From the NCBI GenBank assembly GCA_963580455.1, contig OY756960.1, forward strand, positions 25,479,238 to 25,543,237: 64,000 nt of DNA. The letters are read 5' to 3'. Positions 37,350 through 51,100 of the stretch are shown in pieces; position 1 is the first letter of the stretch; each line of letters starts with the position of its first letter. The notes beneath the pieces are model-generated. The model was not told the DNA's origin. It worked only from the letters and a program-made list of their open reading frames with translations, and made no database searches. Origin of the DNA: Euonymus europaeus. Taxonomy: Eukaryota; Streptophyta; Magnoliopsida; Celastrales; Celastraceae. The position numbers and the translations under genes were made by a program.

Positions 37350-39183
37350 GAGTCTTAAGAATATGGATTATTCAAGAATATCATGAATAATGTAAGTTAT
37401 GTTGCAGGGCATGAACAAAGGACCAATTATTCGGCCAGATAGTTATACTACCAATAGGTTTTGATGTAGTTAGACAATTGGAAAATGTGGACATGTCCAA
37501 TTATGAGCAGTTACCAAACGTGGAAGCAGTTGCCAAACATGATTGAGTGTGAATTGTTAAAAGGAGTTGATGGTGAATGTTATAAATACAAGAGCTGGTG
37601 ATCAAAGAAGATCTCGACACATGAGAAGATTCACGAGCAAATGCATTTTCTTTCAATTCGTAGTATAACCCGTAGCCTAATTTTAGTGCAATTATAGTTT
37701 AAAATAAGGTAGCCTTTAGTTTTTAAGTGTCGTTAGAGAGGATTTGATAGCTTTCTCACCCTCTTTTGGACTTTCTCCTAAAAGATTTGGTAGCCTGTTT
37801 GATCGTTTGATACTCATCGCCCAGTTTTTTTTTCCAATTTCGCGCGATTAGTTTTTGTCTATAAACACTTTCTACCGTGCAAATTGGCAAAGCATGGAAG
37901 CAAATTCTTAACCGCTCTCCAAGTAAAATGCTTGATTTTACTCGAAACCTCCAACTAGCAAAGCCTACACCATGGGTAGTCAGAAGAACCAAATGAGAAG
38001 CTACCTTGCATTATTAGTTTAATCCTTGATAGCCGAGAAACATGTTACGCAGACTTAACACTAAACCTCCTTTTGGAATCCCAATGTCAAAGTCAAATCA
38101 AGGTTTTTAGAATCGAACTGGACAAGCCAGTAAGACCGATCCAATCGATGACCGACCACTTTTCGGTCCGGTCACATGTCAAGAATCGACAATTTGTAAT
38201 TTTCAATTTTTTCAATATAATCGGCCGATTCCGAACCGGTTCGACTCACATTTAAAAGTATGGTTGAACTCATGACCTCTCATTTATAGTCAAATGTTCC
38301 AACCAACTAAGCTACTTGATTTTTTGTTGATTAAATCAACACTTTAGTTATATATATGGTATTTCAGAATATTTACTTTACAAATTAAAATACATCTATG
38401 CTAGATATACATATAGATATCTACTAAAATGAGCGAGTGTATATAATATTATATTTTATTGAATCAGTTAACATTTGAACCTTAAATCAATTTTTTTTTC
38501 AATTCGATAACTTTCGGTTTTCAAAACTTTGTGTCAAACCACAAGATTAAGGGACGCGCGAGGGCTTGAAGGGATGGAGAGTATCAAATTTGAATCAGGA
38601 AGGACAAAAAGCTGTCGAATGCGGTCCATATGTCAAAAAAAAAATTCCTCACAATACTTTGGGGCCCATTTAGTAGAGAGGTTGCCCAGCGGTACCGCTA
38701 TCCGAAAACGCTGGGCCACGCTGCATCGAGAAAAAGACGCTCACAAAACAAGAGTGTGAAGCATTTAGACCGCTAATTGAATTCCAATTTTCAGCTACTC
38801 GTAAGATGATAACAGACATGTAAAAGACAGGAATAGGACCGTTGGATCTTCAAATATAGTTTCTTTAATACCTGAGAGAGCACTCCATGTGGGCAGGTCG
38901 CATTTGGTGAAGGACACAAGCGAGAGAGAGAGATTTTAACAATTTCAATGCAACCGAAAGTGGGTTTGATCAGTAGATCCGCAACGCAGACCAAGAAACA
39001 ATCAATAAACTATAATCAAATACACCTAATCACGTTACAATTTTTTTTCAATACACCCAATCTCCTTTAATTACAATGTTACCTCCCATTTTCAACTCCG
39101 GATACCACCACTTTCTCCCCAGGGTCTTCTCAAATTTAGTGTGGCAGTGAGTTCATGCTTCTTCTTTGTTATTGAAGAGACAA
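37350..39183. other. Upstream region of the MLO gene
   Basis: Gene-free stretch containing a tRNA-like relic at 38262-38318 and, at its right end, the MLO promoter and leader. A 7-codon upstream ORF (39155-39175, including its stop) ends 8 nt before the MLO start codon. Confidence 0.5.
38262..38318 (-). pseudogene. tRNA-like relic (SINE head or tRNA pseudogene)
   Basis: The minus strand reads TAGCTTAGTTGGTTGGAAC (A box and D arm), an anticodon-arm-like stretch with TGACTATAAAT, then GGTCATGAGTTCAACC (T arm and B box). Spacing fits a tRNA, but the acceptor stem does not pair and the T loop lacks TTCGA, so a functional tRNA is unlikely. Confidence 0.5.
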
Positions 39184-42100
39184 ATGGGGGAGGAGTTGAT
39201 AAGGCAAGGGAGGTCTCTGGCGGAGACTCCTACTTACTCTGTTGCCTCAGTGATTACGGTCTTGGTCTTTGTGTGTCTTTTGGTTCAACGTTCCATTTAC
39301 AGGTTTGGAAGGGTAAGAGACACCTGTTATGGGAACAATGTTTTTCTTGGTTCAAGAGAAAATTATCCATTTTGGGTTTTATGGTTGCCAGTGAAACTGG
39401 CTGAATCTTTAGCATTGATGTTTGTAAAAGTTGATGTTGAGGAACTGTGTTGACTTTTTTTTGTTCATTTGTTTATTTGGGTCACTAGTCCTTTTGGCTT
39501 TAGTTTGGTAGATTTCTGGGAGTTCTTGAAGACAGTAGTCATGTGAGAATGCTCCTTTTGATTGCTGAGATATTGTGGGAAAAACTAAAAGAAGTTGCCT
39601 TTGTGTTAAAACTCTTCTTCTATAGGTTCCGTATAACTTCATACATATCATATACGAGCTTCAAAAGGGTTCATCGATGAAGCAATACTATAGATTTGGA
39701 CTTGAAATATCTACATTCCTTTATAGAATTTGTTGTTTCTTTACAAACCGAAAACATGTAGGGCATTGCATTTGAATGTTCAATTCCTCTTTCACGACAA
39801 AAAAAAAAGTAACAGGGAAAAGACAAATTGGCTCACTTTTCAGCAGAATATCTGACTAACATTTTATGGGTGTAGTGGTTGAAGAAGACAAGGAGGAAAG
39901 CTCTGTTTGCTTCACTGGAGAAGATTAAGGAAGGTCAGAATATCTGACTAACATTTTTTTTCTTCTTTTTTCTGTTTACTCTCTTTGCTATTCAGTACTG
40001 AGACATTTTGAAGTTAATCATTTGGCCTTGTGTTATGAGTTATGACTTGATTGTTTTGTGTCTGTTTATTCTTTCATCTGTTGTGGAGTATTGATATGCG
40101 ATTGGGGCTTCATTTGAGTTACTTGACTTGGGTATCATCGAGACATACCAATGGATTGCTGATATGGGAATGGGATTTAGGTTTAATATTTGTTACGTTT
40201 TTTATATTGATAGAGCTTATGTTGCTTGGGCTTATATCACTGTTGTTGGCACAATGGGCACGGTGGATATCAGAGATCTGTGTAGATTCATCTCTTTTCA
40301 GCAGCAGATTCTATATATGTTCTGAGAATGATTACGGGGTTACAAAAACTATATTGTTCAAAAGATTGTCCTCTCCTCTAAATGAGTCCGATATTCCTCC
40401 AAAAGGATTGTACCCTCAAGGAGGTCATCAATGTGGTGAGGTAAATGTGTTCTCTTAGTCTGTTGATATTAGGTAAGTAATTTGGTGGGCGAATTAGCTG
40501 CGTTACAGATGATGGTTGGATGCAGGGTCGTGAACCATTTGTTTCCCTGGAAGGTCTGGAGCAGCTTCACCGATTTTTGTTTGTTCTTGGTATCACTCAT
40601 GTTCTATACAGTTGTTTGGCTGTCGGTCTTGCTATGAGCAAGGTAAAATCCCAATTACTTTGATCCAATGCTTGGATTTATAAGTGGAGCTTCTCATTGT
40701 AGGCATACTGTGGTTCTAACTTTTGTAGTGAGTGATTGAACATGTCGAGAAAACAGACAGTATGATGGATTTCTCCTACAAGTTCCGTTTACTTGAATTT
40801 GAAATTAATCTAGAGAATAATTATACAAGCACGAAGTTATCTCATATTCTCATCAATTCTGTCACAGTTTCTCTTCTATTTATAGTCAGTCTATTGGGTC
40901 AATAAAACATAACAATGGAAACAGTAGTATGAACTGACGAAAGACACGATGGATCATGGAAGTAATTCCAACCACAGGGGTTCATGAAGCTGATAAAATT
41001 ATTCTATTTAGTTTGATGTGGATGGTCCGTATGAGTTAGTGCTCATTTTAAAGTATTGCTAAATGAATACTCTATTTAGGAATTCCGCTTTGTCTTTACA
41101 GCTTATTATCCATTCAAGAACATGTACATAAAATTGTATGACTTTTGCTACAGCGTTATTTCCTTTTCCTTCCATGTCTTTGTAGATCTACAGTTGGAGG
41201 AAGTGGGAAAATCAAATAATAGTGGCTGATGCGATTTTGCAAGGTACAAACAAAAATGTTACCCAAAAAGACTGGTTGACTCTATTTTTGTACTGCAATT
41301 AACATGTTCAGCTATTTAAAATTGTTGCATATTTTTCATTTATCTATTTAGTCATGATCAAAAGAAAATTAGTTTTTAGGCTACCTAGAACTATCACGAC
41401 CGGGACATGACATTGAATGATCTACTGTTGAGATGTGGCCCCTGGAAACTACTTAATATTGCTGCAACTTCAGAATGCAGAGACAATATACTGAGAAGAT
41501 GATGCAATCATGCAAGGTCTTAAAAAATTTCTTTTATCTGCTTTAGATTATGCTACATACACCGCCAGTGAAGGCTGAACTGCCTGCCATGAACTCCAAG
41601 AAAATTCTCAAATATGAATGTGATCTTTCAGAGTAGCTTCTGCCTTTCCTAGCAAAGAGAAGCCTTTTGCTTCTTGGTTCCTTATTTCAACCTTGTGCTT
41701 CTTTGTCCTCTTTCAACTTTACATAGAGCTTCTAATTTCTCATGGATTTCATTTAATGATTTGCATTCTTTAATTGTTTTAGACACAGGCACAAGCTTTT
41801 CTCTAATTTTTCAACACAGTTCATTCTCTGACATTGATGCCTCTCTGTAGCAAAGAAAAACAAGGTGATGGAGCGTCAATCCACCTTTGTCTTCCATCGC
41901 ACGTCACATCCATGGAGCAGGAATCGGGTTCTTATTTGGATGGTGATTTTTCTTGCAATTTAAGCTCTTGGATCTATACTTATTAACTGCCTTTTTCTAA
42001 TCTGTTTATTTGCTCCTTCCTGTTCATAATCGTTTGTATGCAAAAATGTTGTTTAGTGTTTTGATAATGATGCGATATACTCTTGAAGCGCTGTATACAA

Positions 42101-45100
42101 AACTTATAGGGTATGCGGGCAACTAATCTAGACGTCTAAGATGAATGACTTGGTACTTTCCCTTTTTAGATGTTTTCTTCTTATCTGGAAGAAAATATTG
42201 CCTTTGAAATTGAATGATGCAGACTCTCTTTATCGCTTTTCTAGTGGGTGCTTTTACTCATTGAGAAAATGTAAGAACCATAGCTGAAAATATCGGTTAT
42301 GAATCTCATTTCTCTTGCTATATGTCGGCTTTCAACAAAGGTGAATCTTATTTCTATAAGGAAAATGATAGATATCTGGTTCCACACTTTTTTTTTTTGG
42401 TTTTCTGCTGACTGTAATTACATTATTTGTAACTTCCTAGAAGAGTTAATAATCTTATTTCATCTTTATGTACTTGGGAGGCACCCCCTTGGGGCCTTTG
42501 TCTAATAAATGCCTTTTGCATTAGGAAAAAAAAAGAAGAGAATAGAACTATTGGGACTGGGGCAATCAGGATCGCAAATGTATTCACCGCCTCTTTAAAG
42601 ATTTGAAATATTGCACAGATTGATGAACCGATGTCAAGTTGACCACATTTAATGCATTTGGAAAGCAGTAATGCCTTTGGAAGCATGATGGATCTAACTC
42701 ATTTCTCACTTTTGTTTCCGCAAAATAACTAATATATCATGACAGATTGATTTGTAATTTGCGTTTTTTCTTTTATTTGCTTATTTATTTCATTGTCTTT
42801 CATCTCTTGTAAGTGTATATGTTTTGTTGTAATGATGCAGCTCTGTTTCTTTCGACAATTTAAGAGCTCAATAAAGAAATCAGATTACTTGGCGCTGCGT
42901 TTGGGTTTCATCACCGTGGGTATCTATTTAGATACAGTCTTATTTGTACCCATGTTGTCTCCTTCTGTATTTTTTTTCTCAAGGCACAAAATTTGTTCTT
43001 TTTATCTTTGGCTTATGTTAAATAATTTTCCATGATTATATATTGAATGTTCAATTATATCTACAAACAAGTAAAATACTGTTTGATTAATTAGTACTTG
43101 AGATTAATAGACTTGAAAAACTGTTATCTGTATAGCCAGGGTTGAATATCCATTTCTAGGTTAATCCGTCGGGAGAGGTTGACTTTAATCATTTTAATTC
43201 ATATCCCAAAGGCGTGATCTACAGATTTTGACAATTTATGGAGTTACAAAATAAGAATCATCAGTATTTTTTTTCAAATTTCTGCCAAATCATGAGTGCA
43301 GAGTGATAAACATGTCAATATCTTCTGTTTTTGTTCCTCTTCTATCTTGGGTGGAATGCGTATAAAATACTAAGAAAATAAAATGCACATGCCACTCGCA
43401 GTGAAAAAGAAAACAAAAGTTTGAAAGCAGTGAGACAGAGAGAGAGGGGTTTTCTGTGAATTAGTTTTGCATTTTATATTCATGTACTAAAAAATGTTCC
43501 ATATTGCCCTGCTTGCCACTTTTCAGAAGCACAAACTGCCCCTTTCCTATAATTTCCATAACTATATGGTCAGGAGTATGGAAGATGAATTTCATGGCAT
43601 TCTGGGAATTAGGTATGATCTGATTTCAAAATGTTTTTGCTAAAAATTTCACATTTTTTTGCGAAAACATTTTTCTCTTTCAGGTGTTGGATGTGTTTCA
43701 CCTTCTGGTAAGAAGTACGATGAACAAGAACTATTTTTTTTTCGTCCCAATTTTGCAGTTGGCCGCTTTGGGTTTATGCAATAGTGTGCATCTTCATAAA
43801 CATTCATGGTAAGTTGTTGGTTGGGCAATAAGCAAATACATATAGTTTTCTACTTTATATTAAATCCTAATTCCTGGAATGATACGGTTGTCCTATTTTT
43901 GCAGGTTTGAATATTTACTTTTGGCTTTCTTTCATCCCTGCCATTGTAAGCATACTCAACTTTGCATATGGATGAAAAACAGTTTCTAAATATGTCTTCA
44001 TACATTTTTTCAATATCACAGATTGTCATGATAGTTGGCACAAAGCTTCAGCACATCGTTTCCTCGTTAGCTCTCGAAATTGTGGAACAAGCAGGTCCGT
44101 CCATTACTCAAGTAAAGCCACGTGATGATCTATTTTGGTTTAGAAAACCAGAGATATTGCTACGACTGATACAGTTCATCATTTTTCAGGTAACACTATG
44201 AGTTTAGGTGTTGTAGTTAGGATCTAGAAAATTATCTTCATTTCTGACTACGGATTTTGTCTTTCTTCTTTTTGCAGAATGCCTTTGAGATGGCAACATT
44301 TATTTGGTCCTTGGTATGATTTTCCCTCCTCTGACCTCTTCTCTGATTGTTTGATGTGCTCGAAGAACCGTTATTTCTAATGTCTTCTTGTAAATAAAAA
44401 CAGTGATACATGATTCTAGAGTTACCTGATCAGTATTCAGTACTCAAATTTAATTTATTTGCACATCCTTGGTTTCCATATGTCTTGATCATTTCAGATG
44501 CTGTTCATAAATTTCTGATTTCTTTTGAATTTCAGTGGGGATTTAAAGAGAGATCATGCTTCATGAAAAACCATTACATGATTATCATTCGGTTGGCTTC
44601 TGGGTATACTTCCTTCTTGAATGTTCAAATCAGTAGCTTTTTGGTCATGCTTCAAAAGCTGCTAGCACACATGTGAAACTGCATTTATCATCTATGTAGC
44701 TTGGAATTTGATTTCTTCTACATACAGCTTGTTTATGTTGCATAAGAATTTTTAGTTTTTACTGCTTTGTTGTTCTATTCAAAACATTTTTCGTTCATCC
44801 TTCATTTTTAACTCTCACTGTAATTACCCGTTTAAAATTTTAATATTTATTATTAAAAGCTTGCCTTTTGGGCTATTGAACCCCTTCTGCACTACCAAAT
44901 TCAAAAAACTTTTGTTGCTTAGCTTGCTAATCCTATTAGGTGTGCTTTGTTAAACCTTTGCTTTAGAGGGCGTCATTACTTTGAGTTTTTTTTCTTTTCT
45001 TCCTTTAACTGTATTAGACACTATCCCATAGTTTGATGAGTTATCTCTTAAAGAAATTGAATAATTTGATTAGTGTCCTAAAGTTTATAGGAATTTCCTA

Positions 45101-46865
45101 GAAGAAAACTGACTCCGCCGTAGCTTGACAACTCGGTATTTCTACTTTCCTTACAAGAAATGAAAGAACCATTTACTACAACATTAGCATCAGTAATTTC
45201 TTGAAGTGTTCATTGAAAAGAAACAAAACTGCCTCCAAGATTTTGAGACTAACTCGGGGATTGTTCTTACTACTTTAACATTGGTTTTTCATCTGAGGAA
45301 ACAAAAAATGCTATTATTATTGACTTGACCAATGAGTCACCTGTATGGCACAAAACAATTTTCATTGCATGTATAACAGCGTTATAGTCATGATAATTCA
45401 GTTTATATTTCAGTACAATCTGTCAGCCATAGTAATATGGAGGTGCTATAGCTTAAATAGAAAAATAAAAGATAAACATTGAGTTTTTTGTTGATGATTT
45501 GGTAAAATCTAAACGGTGGGGATGTCATTTATTATACAAAAAGCTATAAATTTTTGAATGCTAGTATGCTACCAACCTTTTAATTTACTCTTCATTTTTC
45601 TTTTGTGGTAAATGCAGGGTTCTAGTTCAATTCTGGTGTAGCTATAGCACTGTACCACTGAATGTGATTGTCACACAGGTTTGCCTAAACTTATGCCGGT
45701 AGAAATTTATTCTCTAAGTACCAATGATGTCAATGTGTAAGCCGGCTAATGTGTTTGACGATCCATAGATTTATAGAAACATGCATCTTCTTCCTAAGGG
45801 AAATCCATCTCTGGGAAAATTCTTTTGCTCTATCATTGGTAATCATAGAGACTTAATTCCAATTAAGCATTGACCTAGCCCAGCTACTATTGGCTTCACC
45901 AATTTTTTTGAGTCGAAGCACTCATTCAGTTCTCGGTACCTTAAGTGAATGCATATCAGTTGTCAATATTAGATTTTCATCAAAGAAAGTTTACAGTTCC
46001 GTTTGTATGAGGTTTTGTATCACTTTCCAGTGGCATGGATATTTCTGGGATACAGAATGTACACTTGGAAGTTAGATCTTAAGATATTAAGCTCCATTTC
46101 TTTCCTATTTTTAGCACTGTGATCCTTAGTCAAAAGATGCTAAAGAGTGGAAATAAAAAAGATTATCTTTCATCTTCCTCGTATCGACCATCTCTACCTA
46201 CTTGAGAGCTTACTCATGGACAAAAGGCCTTTTGGACAAGACTGGACACACTACACTCTTTATCTGTTTCTTTAGCATCTGCACTAGTAACGGAAGAAAA
46301 AGCTATCCGCAATGCATGAAATTGTTACAGCAGCATAGGAACCATGCACATTGGTGTCTTGATTCTGAATATAATGTATATATACCATGTCCACATTTGT
46401 TCCAGATTTTTCCCCTATATTTGCTAAAGTAGTGATCTGACAATCCTACAAACATATTGACTTCAGATGGGGTCTCGGTGTAAGAAAGCGTTGGTCGCGG
46501 AGAGTGTAAGAGAGTCACTGCATAGCTGGTGCAGGAGAGTCAAGGACAGGTCTAAACGTGATTCCACAGCAAGGTCAGTATGCTCACTTGATACAGCAAC
46601 AATCGACGAGAGAGATGAGATCACAGTTGCATCCGGCACAATGTCCCATTGCTCGTCGTTGGGATCACTAAACGAGGTAACTGTTGCACATACTGAACTG
46701 GCAGAGTCCTTTGTTGAGAATCCCATCCCACCCCCGGCTGGTTACTCTTTTCGAATGGAAGTATACGACGCATCACAGCCATTGAGCAACAGCAGTGAAG
46801 GATATTCAAGCAATATGGAGGAAACAAAGGTTGAGACTCTTTCAGACTTGTTCCAAAAGACTTGA
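39184..46865 (+). CDS. MLO4: MLO-like protein, MLO4 type (554 aa)
   Basis: MLO proteins are plant seven-helix plasma-membrane proteins with a cytosolic calmodulin-binding tail; recent work describes them as Ca2+ channels. Fifteen exons: 39184-39312, 39876-39933, 40214-40440, 40526-40642, 41186-41243, 41851-41942, 42841-42915, 43527-43612, 43759-43808, 43905-43945, 44022-44189, 44278-44313, 44536-44603, 45618-45678, 46467-46865. They join in frame to 555 codons. The start is the first ATG in frame ([20 protein letters not shown]). Family blocks are [71 protein letters not shown] and [10 protein letters not shown]. The last exon carries a calmodulin-binding helix ([14 protein letters not shown]) and [14 protein letters not shown], closest to Arabidopsis MLO4 as I recall it. 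MLO4 and MLO11 there act in root curling on touch. It is not of the powdery-mildew susceptibility clade (MLO2/6/12). Assignment within the MLO4/11/14 clade is inference. Confidence 0.93.
42473..42534 (+). mobile_element. LINE-like 3' end in MLO intron 6
   Basis: GGAGGCACCCCCTTGGGGCC, an AATAAA signal and an A-rich tail resemble the 3' end of the retroposed fragment in the TOR intron (8990-9040). I found no target duplication and the 5' limit is unknown. Confidence 0.45.
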
Positions 46866-48196
46866 AATTTTATGTTTCTTTTAGACTTGAAATTTTATGG
46901 CTACATAGAAATATGAGCATTTCCTAGGCCCCAAAGAGTGGTATTGTCTCGAGAGGGTCGTCGAAATGACATAAACATTTTCTACTATATTTATTATGCA
47001 AAATTTTCAAATATTTAATTAAAGTTTGAAATTAAATACTGAAAAATATGAAATCAATTTATGAGCAAGTCTAACGAAACAAATATGTAGAAGCTCAATA
47101 AAATAAGCACAATTCAAAATTCACAATCCTAATACCCAAAATATACGTACGAGAGCGCTGATCCAACCCTCACCCACATATTGAAAGGGTTGGGTAGGGG
47201 GCAAAAAAACATCACCTTTATATTAAAAGGGTCAGATGAGGGTTTGATACACACCCGACCCGACCCGACCCGACAGCTTGAGCTCCTATCTGCCACGTGA
47301 CAATCTTTTTTGGTTTGTATTATCATTTGCTTGTCCCAATACAAAGCTGGCTTTGTCTCAACTTTCGGAGTCCAACAGTCTTTTATGCTCAAGTAAATGC
47401 GAACCAAAGGCTGTTAACGTCAAGGTTTGACCATTACAGTTTCTGGCCATCAACCAGCAACCGCATTCCAATTTCCAACAGGAATAGAGGTCCCGAAGTG
47501 CTCAAAGATGAGAAGAAAAAAGAAAACTATAAACGTTGAACGATTCTCTTCTTTTGATGCGGTTTAGACTTGAATAACCTTCCCAAACATTCACAAGAAG
47601 TATGAAACTCGTGTTCCATTAAGGAGGGCAAAAATATTTTTACTCACCATAAATGTACACAACTTCAAGGCAAGCTGTAAATAGAACCCAGAGGCCTATG
47701 CAACACATAATGATGGATTCATAGAAATAGTATCATCTGGACCGGATTCGGACCAGGGAAATTTTACTTTTCAACAACTTCCTAGCACCAAAAACAAAAT
47801 CTAGAGATGGGCATATTGAGCATCTACCCTTTACATAGGAAACCTATTTGTTAAAAATATTAAATATCAAAAATTTGCAGAAGTAACAGTCTCTGTTGTG
47901 TCACTAGCTAGCTTCTCAGATAATAAAAAGAAAACACACATCTCAAATCTAAATTACGGCTTTCAGTAATGGATGGGGAAAAGGTTGCAGAAACAAAGAA
48001 AAAATCTCAGGGATTCCCCCAACTCCCATGAGAGAACAATAGATCCCCCTTCTACGACCCTGTGTTTCGCATCTGCAAAACATAGCAGGGTACTTCATGC
48101 ACAACAATGGCCTCCCTCCTGAGATTAATTGTTTCCACGTATGTAATAATAACTAGCTCAGGGAAGGACTGTCAGGTCTTTTTCTCCTACGAGCCT
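46866..48196. other. Convergent 3' spacer between MLO and TM9SF genes
   Basis: Holds the two 3' UTRs facing each other. Near 47160-47280 is a short region with GGGTTGGG-like sequence and four tandem copies of CCCGA (about 47252-47271), probably part of a decayed element. No supported ORF. Confidence 0.5.
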
Positions 48197-51100
48197 TTAA
48201 TCACACTTGATGTTTCTGTAGATTCGTCTCACGAATAGGTTGGAGCCCAGATAACCGACAGCACCTGCATATCACAATAGAAAATAATTTAAAAAGGTAC
48301 AGAAGAAGACACCCAAATTTTTTCATTCAGATGTGCTCAACTTCATTTTCTACAGTATTTTAGGGAGACGTGAACAACAATATGGGCTTGATACTTTTAT
48401 TCATGACATAGATGTGACAAGATCGAGAGAAACTAAGCAGACAAATATGTTGCATTTATCCAGATTTAGTCTGCATATCTTGACTGGGTCTCTCCAAGGG
48501 GAAGAAGCAAAGAATGTTTTCGTCAAGAGGAAAGGAGGGTAATTTGATTTGGGAAACTAATAGGTACTACCAAGCAGCACATTCCACTGGCAAGATCATT
48601 TTGACAGTCACAAATTAAGGGGAAAAAGTTCCACATGTAACTCAAAGCTACAGATATCATCTAAATGAAAACAAAACTTCAAGCATTTCTCCCCTTTTTC
48701 AACAACTCTAGCCCTTGTTCAATCAATTTTCTAAAGATGTTTTTCATACAGGGAAAATCAATATTGTGCATAATTTCAAATGTACTATAAGTTGTTCAAA
48801 GAAATCAACAATTAAACGGTAAATAAATAGTTGCTGCCCAATGAAAAAAAGTTCAACCAAATAGTGAAAGACAGGAAGGAGGTGCAGGAAAAAAAAAAAG
48901 TTTACTTGCTATAGCATCACTGGAAAAATAACAAAGAGCAAATAAATTAGATCAAAATAAGAAACTCACCACAAAGGATTCCTAAACCAAGACAAAACAT
49001 CAGAGTGTATCCAAAATAGAAGCTGGTCTGGAAGAAGCCCGACATTTTTGTCTTCACATAGTAGTAATATATCGAGTAGAAGTACACATAGACAGCTGTC
49101 GAGGCTGCAGAAAAGAATGATGTCCACTGCCAGTGATAATTCTCAGCATTGAGCAAGAAATATGTCCCCACGATTGTCACACAAACACTTACAATGATGA
49201 GAATCAGGAAAACCAGTAGCATAAAGCCATACACGTAATAAACCTGTCACGCAAAAGGACAAAAAGTAAGACTATTTTGGCATCATTTTGCCTCGATTCG
49301 CATTCAAGAACATTAGTCATGTGTTCGAAAAAAGTTCCAAAACTTAACCCCAGAAGGCAGAAATAGAACCAAACCTTGAGACTGTTATGGTGCGGTATTC
49401 CCTAAATTTGCCTCGTGAACATTTATCAGGTGCAGAAAAAAGTTTCAAGTCCTAACTCGTTACAAAAGGCCAAACCCTCTGCACTTTTTCTCCCAAGTAT
49501 AGACAAGTCAAACTACACCTTGGCTTATTTAAATCACCCGCAAACAGCGAGATCAACAATGTATTTTGTTGCAGCCATCACAGCGAGACCAGCGTCTTAA
49601 TTTGCAAGTTAGCAAGATGCTAAAGAAAATAATTTCGCCCTACTTTTACTAGCAAAATTCCAACAACAGTAATTACTATATCTTTCTCATTCATCAGGAA
49701 ACAGCTCTTCTTTTCTCTGATCTACACAACTTTATGCCTTACTAAATTCTTCTCTCACTCAGCAAAAGACAGCTGCCATATTGTAAAACAAATAGTAGCT
49801 AAAAAATAGCCACAACCAAATAATAGTCTTGTATTATCCACTAATATCCCCAAAAATAATGCCAAAGCTTTTTCTTTTCTTTTTGTTGGAATGAAAATCA
49901 CTCGCAAGCTTACCCATCATTTGATACTCACCTTATAATTCCAGAAGGATGTGAAGACAAAATACATCTCAATGAATATACTTCCAAATGGTAGCAGCCC
50001 ACCCATCATTGAGACAACTGAAGGGGTGAGGTACCACTTCTTCTCAGGAATCGGACGAGGTATGGTCTTCACACGGCATGGATTATTAGGAGCACCACTC
50101 CAGTTTCTGCCCACAACAGTACCAAGAAGCGCCAGCGGGAAAGAAATGAACGCCCAAATCACAAAAACCACCACCATTGTGCCAAAGGGAATAGCAGCCA
50201 GGGACCCATAAAATATTGCAACCGTGTTCAAAATGAATCCAATACCAAAGCACATAAATGGAAATAGAGATGCTGTGAGAATCATTGACTTTATCCAACT
50301 TTTACCTGGAGAAACCAAAATCAAATAGACAGTAAAACCCTCTATGCAAGTTCAAGAGAGAAATTAAGCAACTCAACAAACTCAATAACAAGAAAGCATA
50401 CCACCATGGCGTGAGTACATTCCACCACTAACATAACCAGAAATGAATGATGTAAGAGCATAACACACTATGAAAGTGGTAACAATTGCTCCTCTCCTGT
50501 GCCAAATACAGTGTAGCAAGTTACAAAATGAAAACCCTCTTTAAGAAAGTGACCAAAATGAAAACCCTCTTTTAAAGCTGAAATGGCATACAAAATACAA
50601 ATAACATGGTAGCAAACTGTGTCTTGCAACAAAACTTAAGACATCAAAACCCACGCAGATGTTTAGGTATATGTAACACTTCCATCTTTAAGCTGTTTTT
50701 TTTATTGGCTGGTAATTATTAATGGCAAAACCAAAACAAATAAGAGATCAAAAGCGAGAAGCGGAGGAGAGAGAGAAACTCCAGAGAACGAATTACTCCA
50801 AAGTGATTTCTGCACATACCCAACATACAACGTTCCCACAATCGCCAGTAAGATGACGAGGAGGACAAGTAAAGCTAGCTGAGCACCGGTCCCCACAACA
50901 GCGGAAAGAAGAACCAAGTTCCGAGGAGGCCGGAAAACATCTCCATGAACCAGTTTCCACCCAGACTCTTCACTCACATCCCTTTCCTGCAATATCGATA
51001 TAATAATCAACAAGCTTGAAATGTTAGAATCTACACAAATCTGTCAATTAAAACAACTAAAAATCTTATCATCTGGCATAATTACACAAGGTAACACCCA

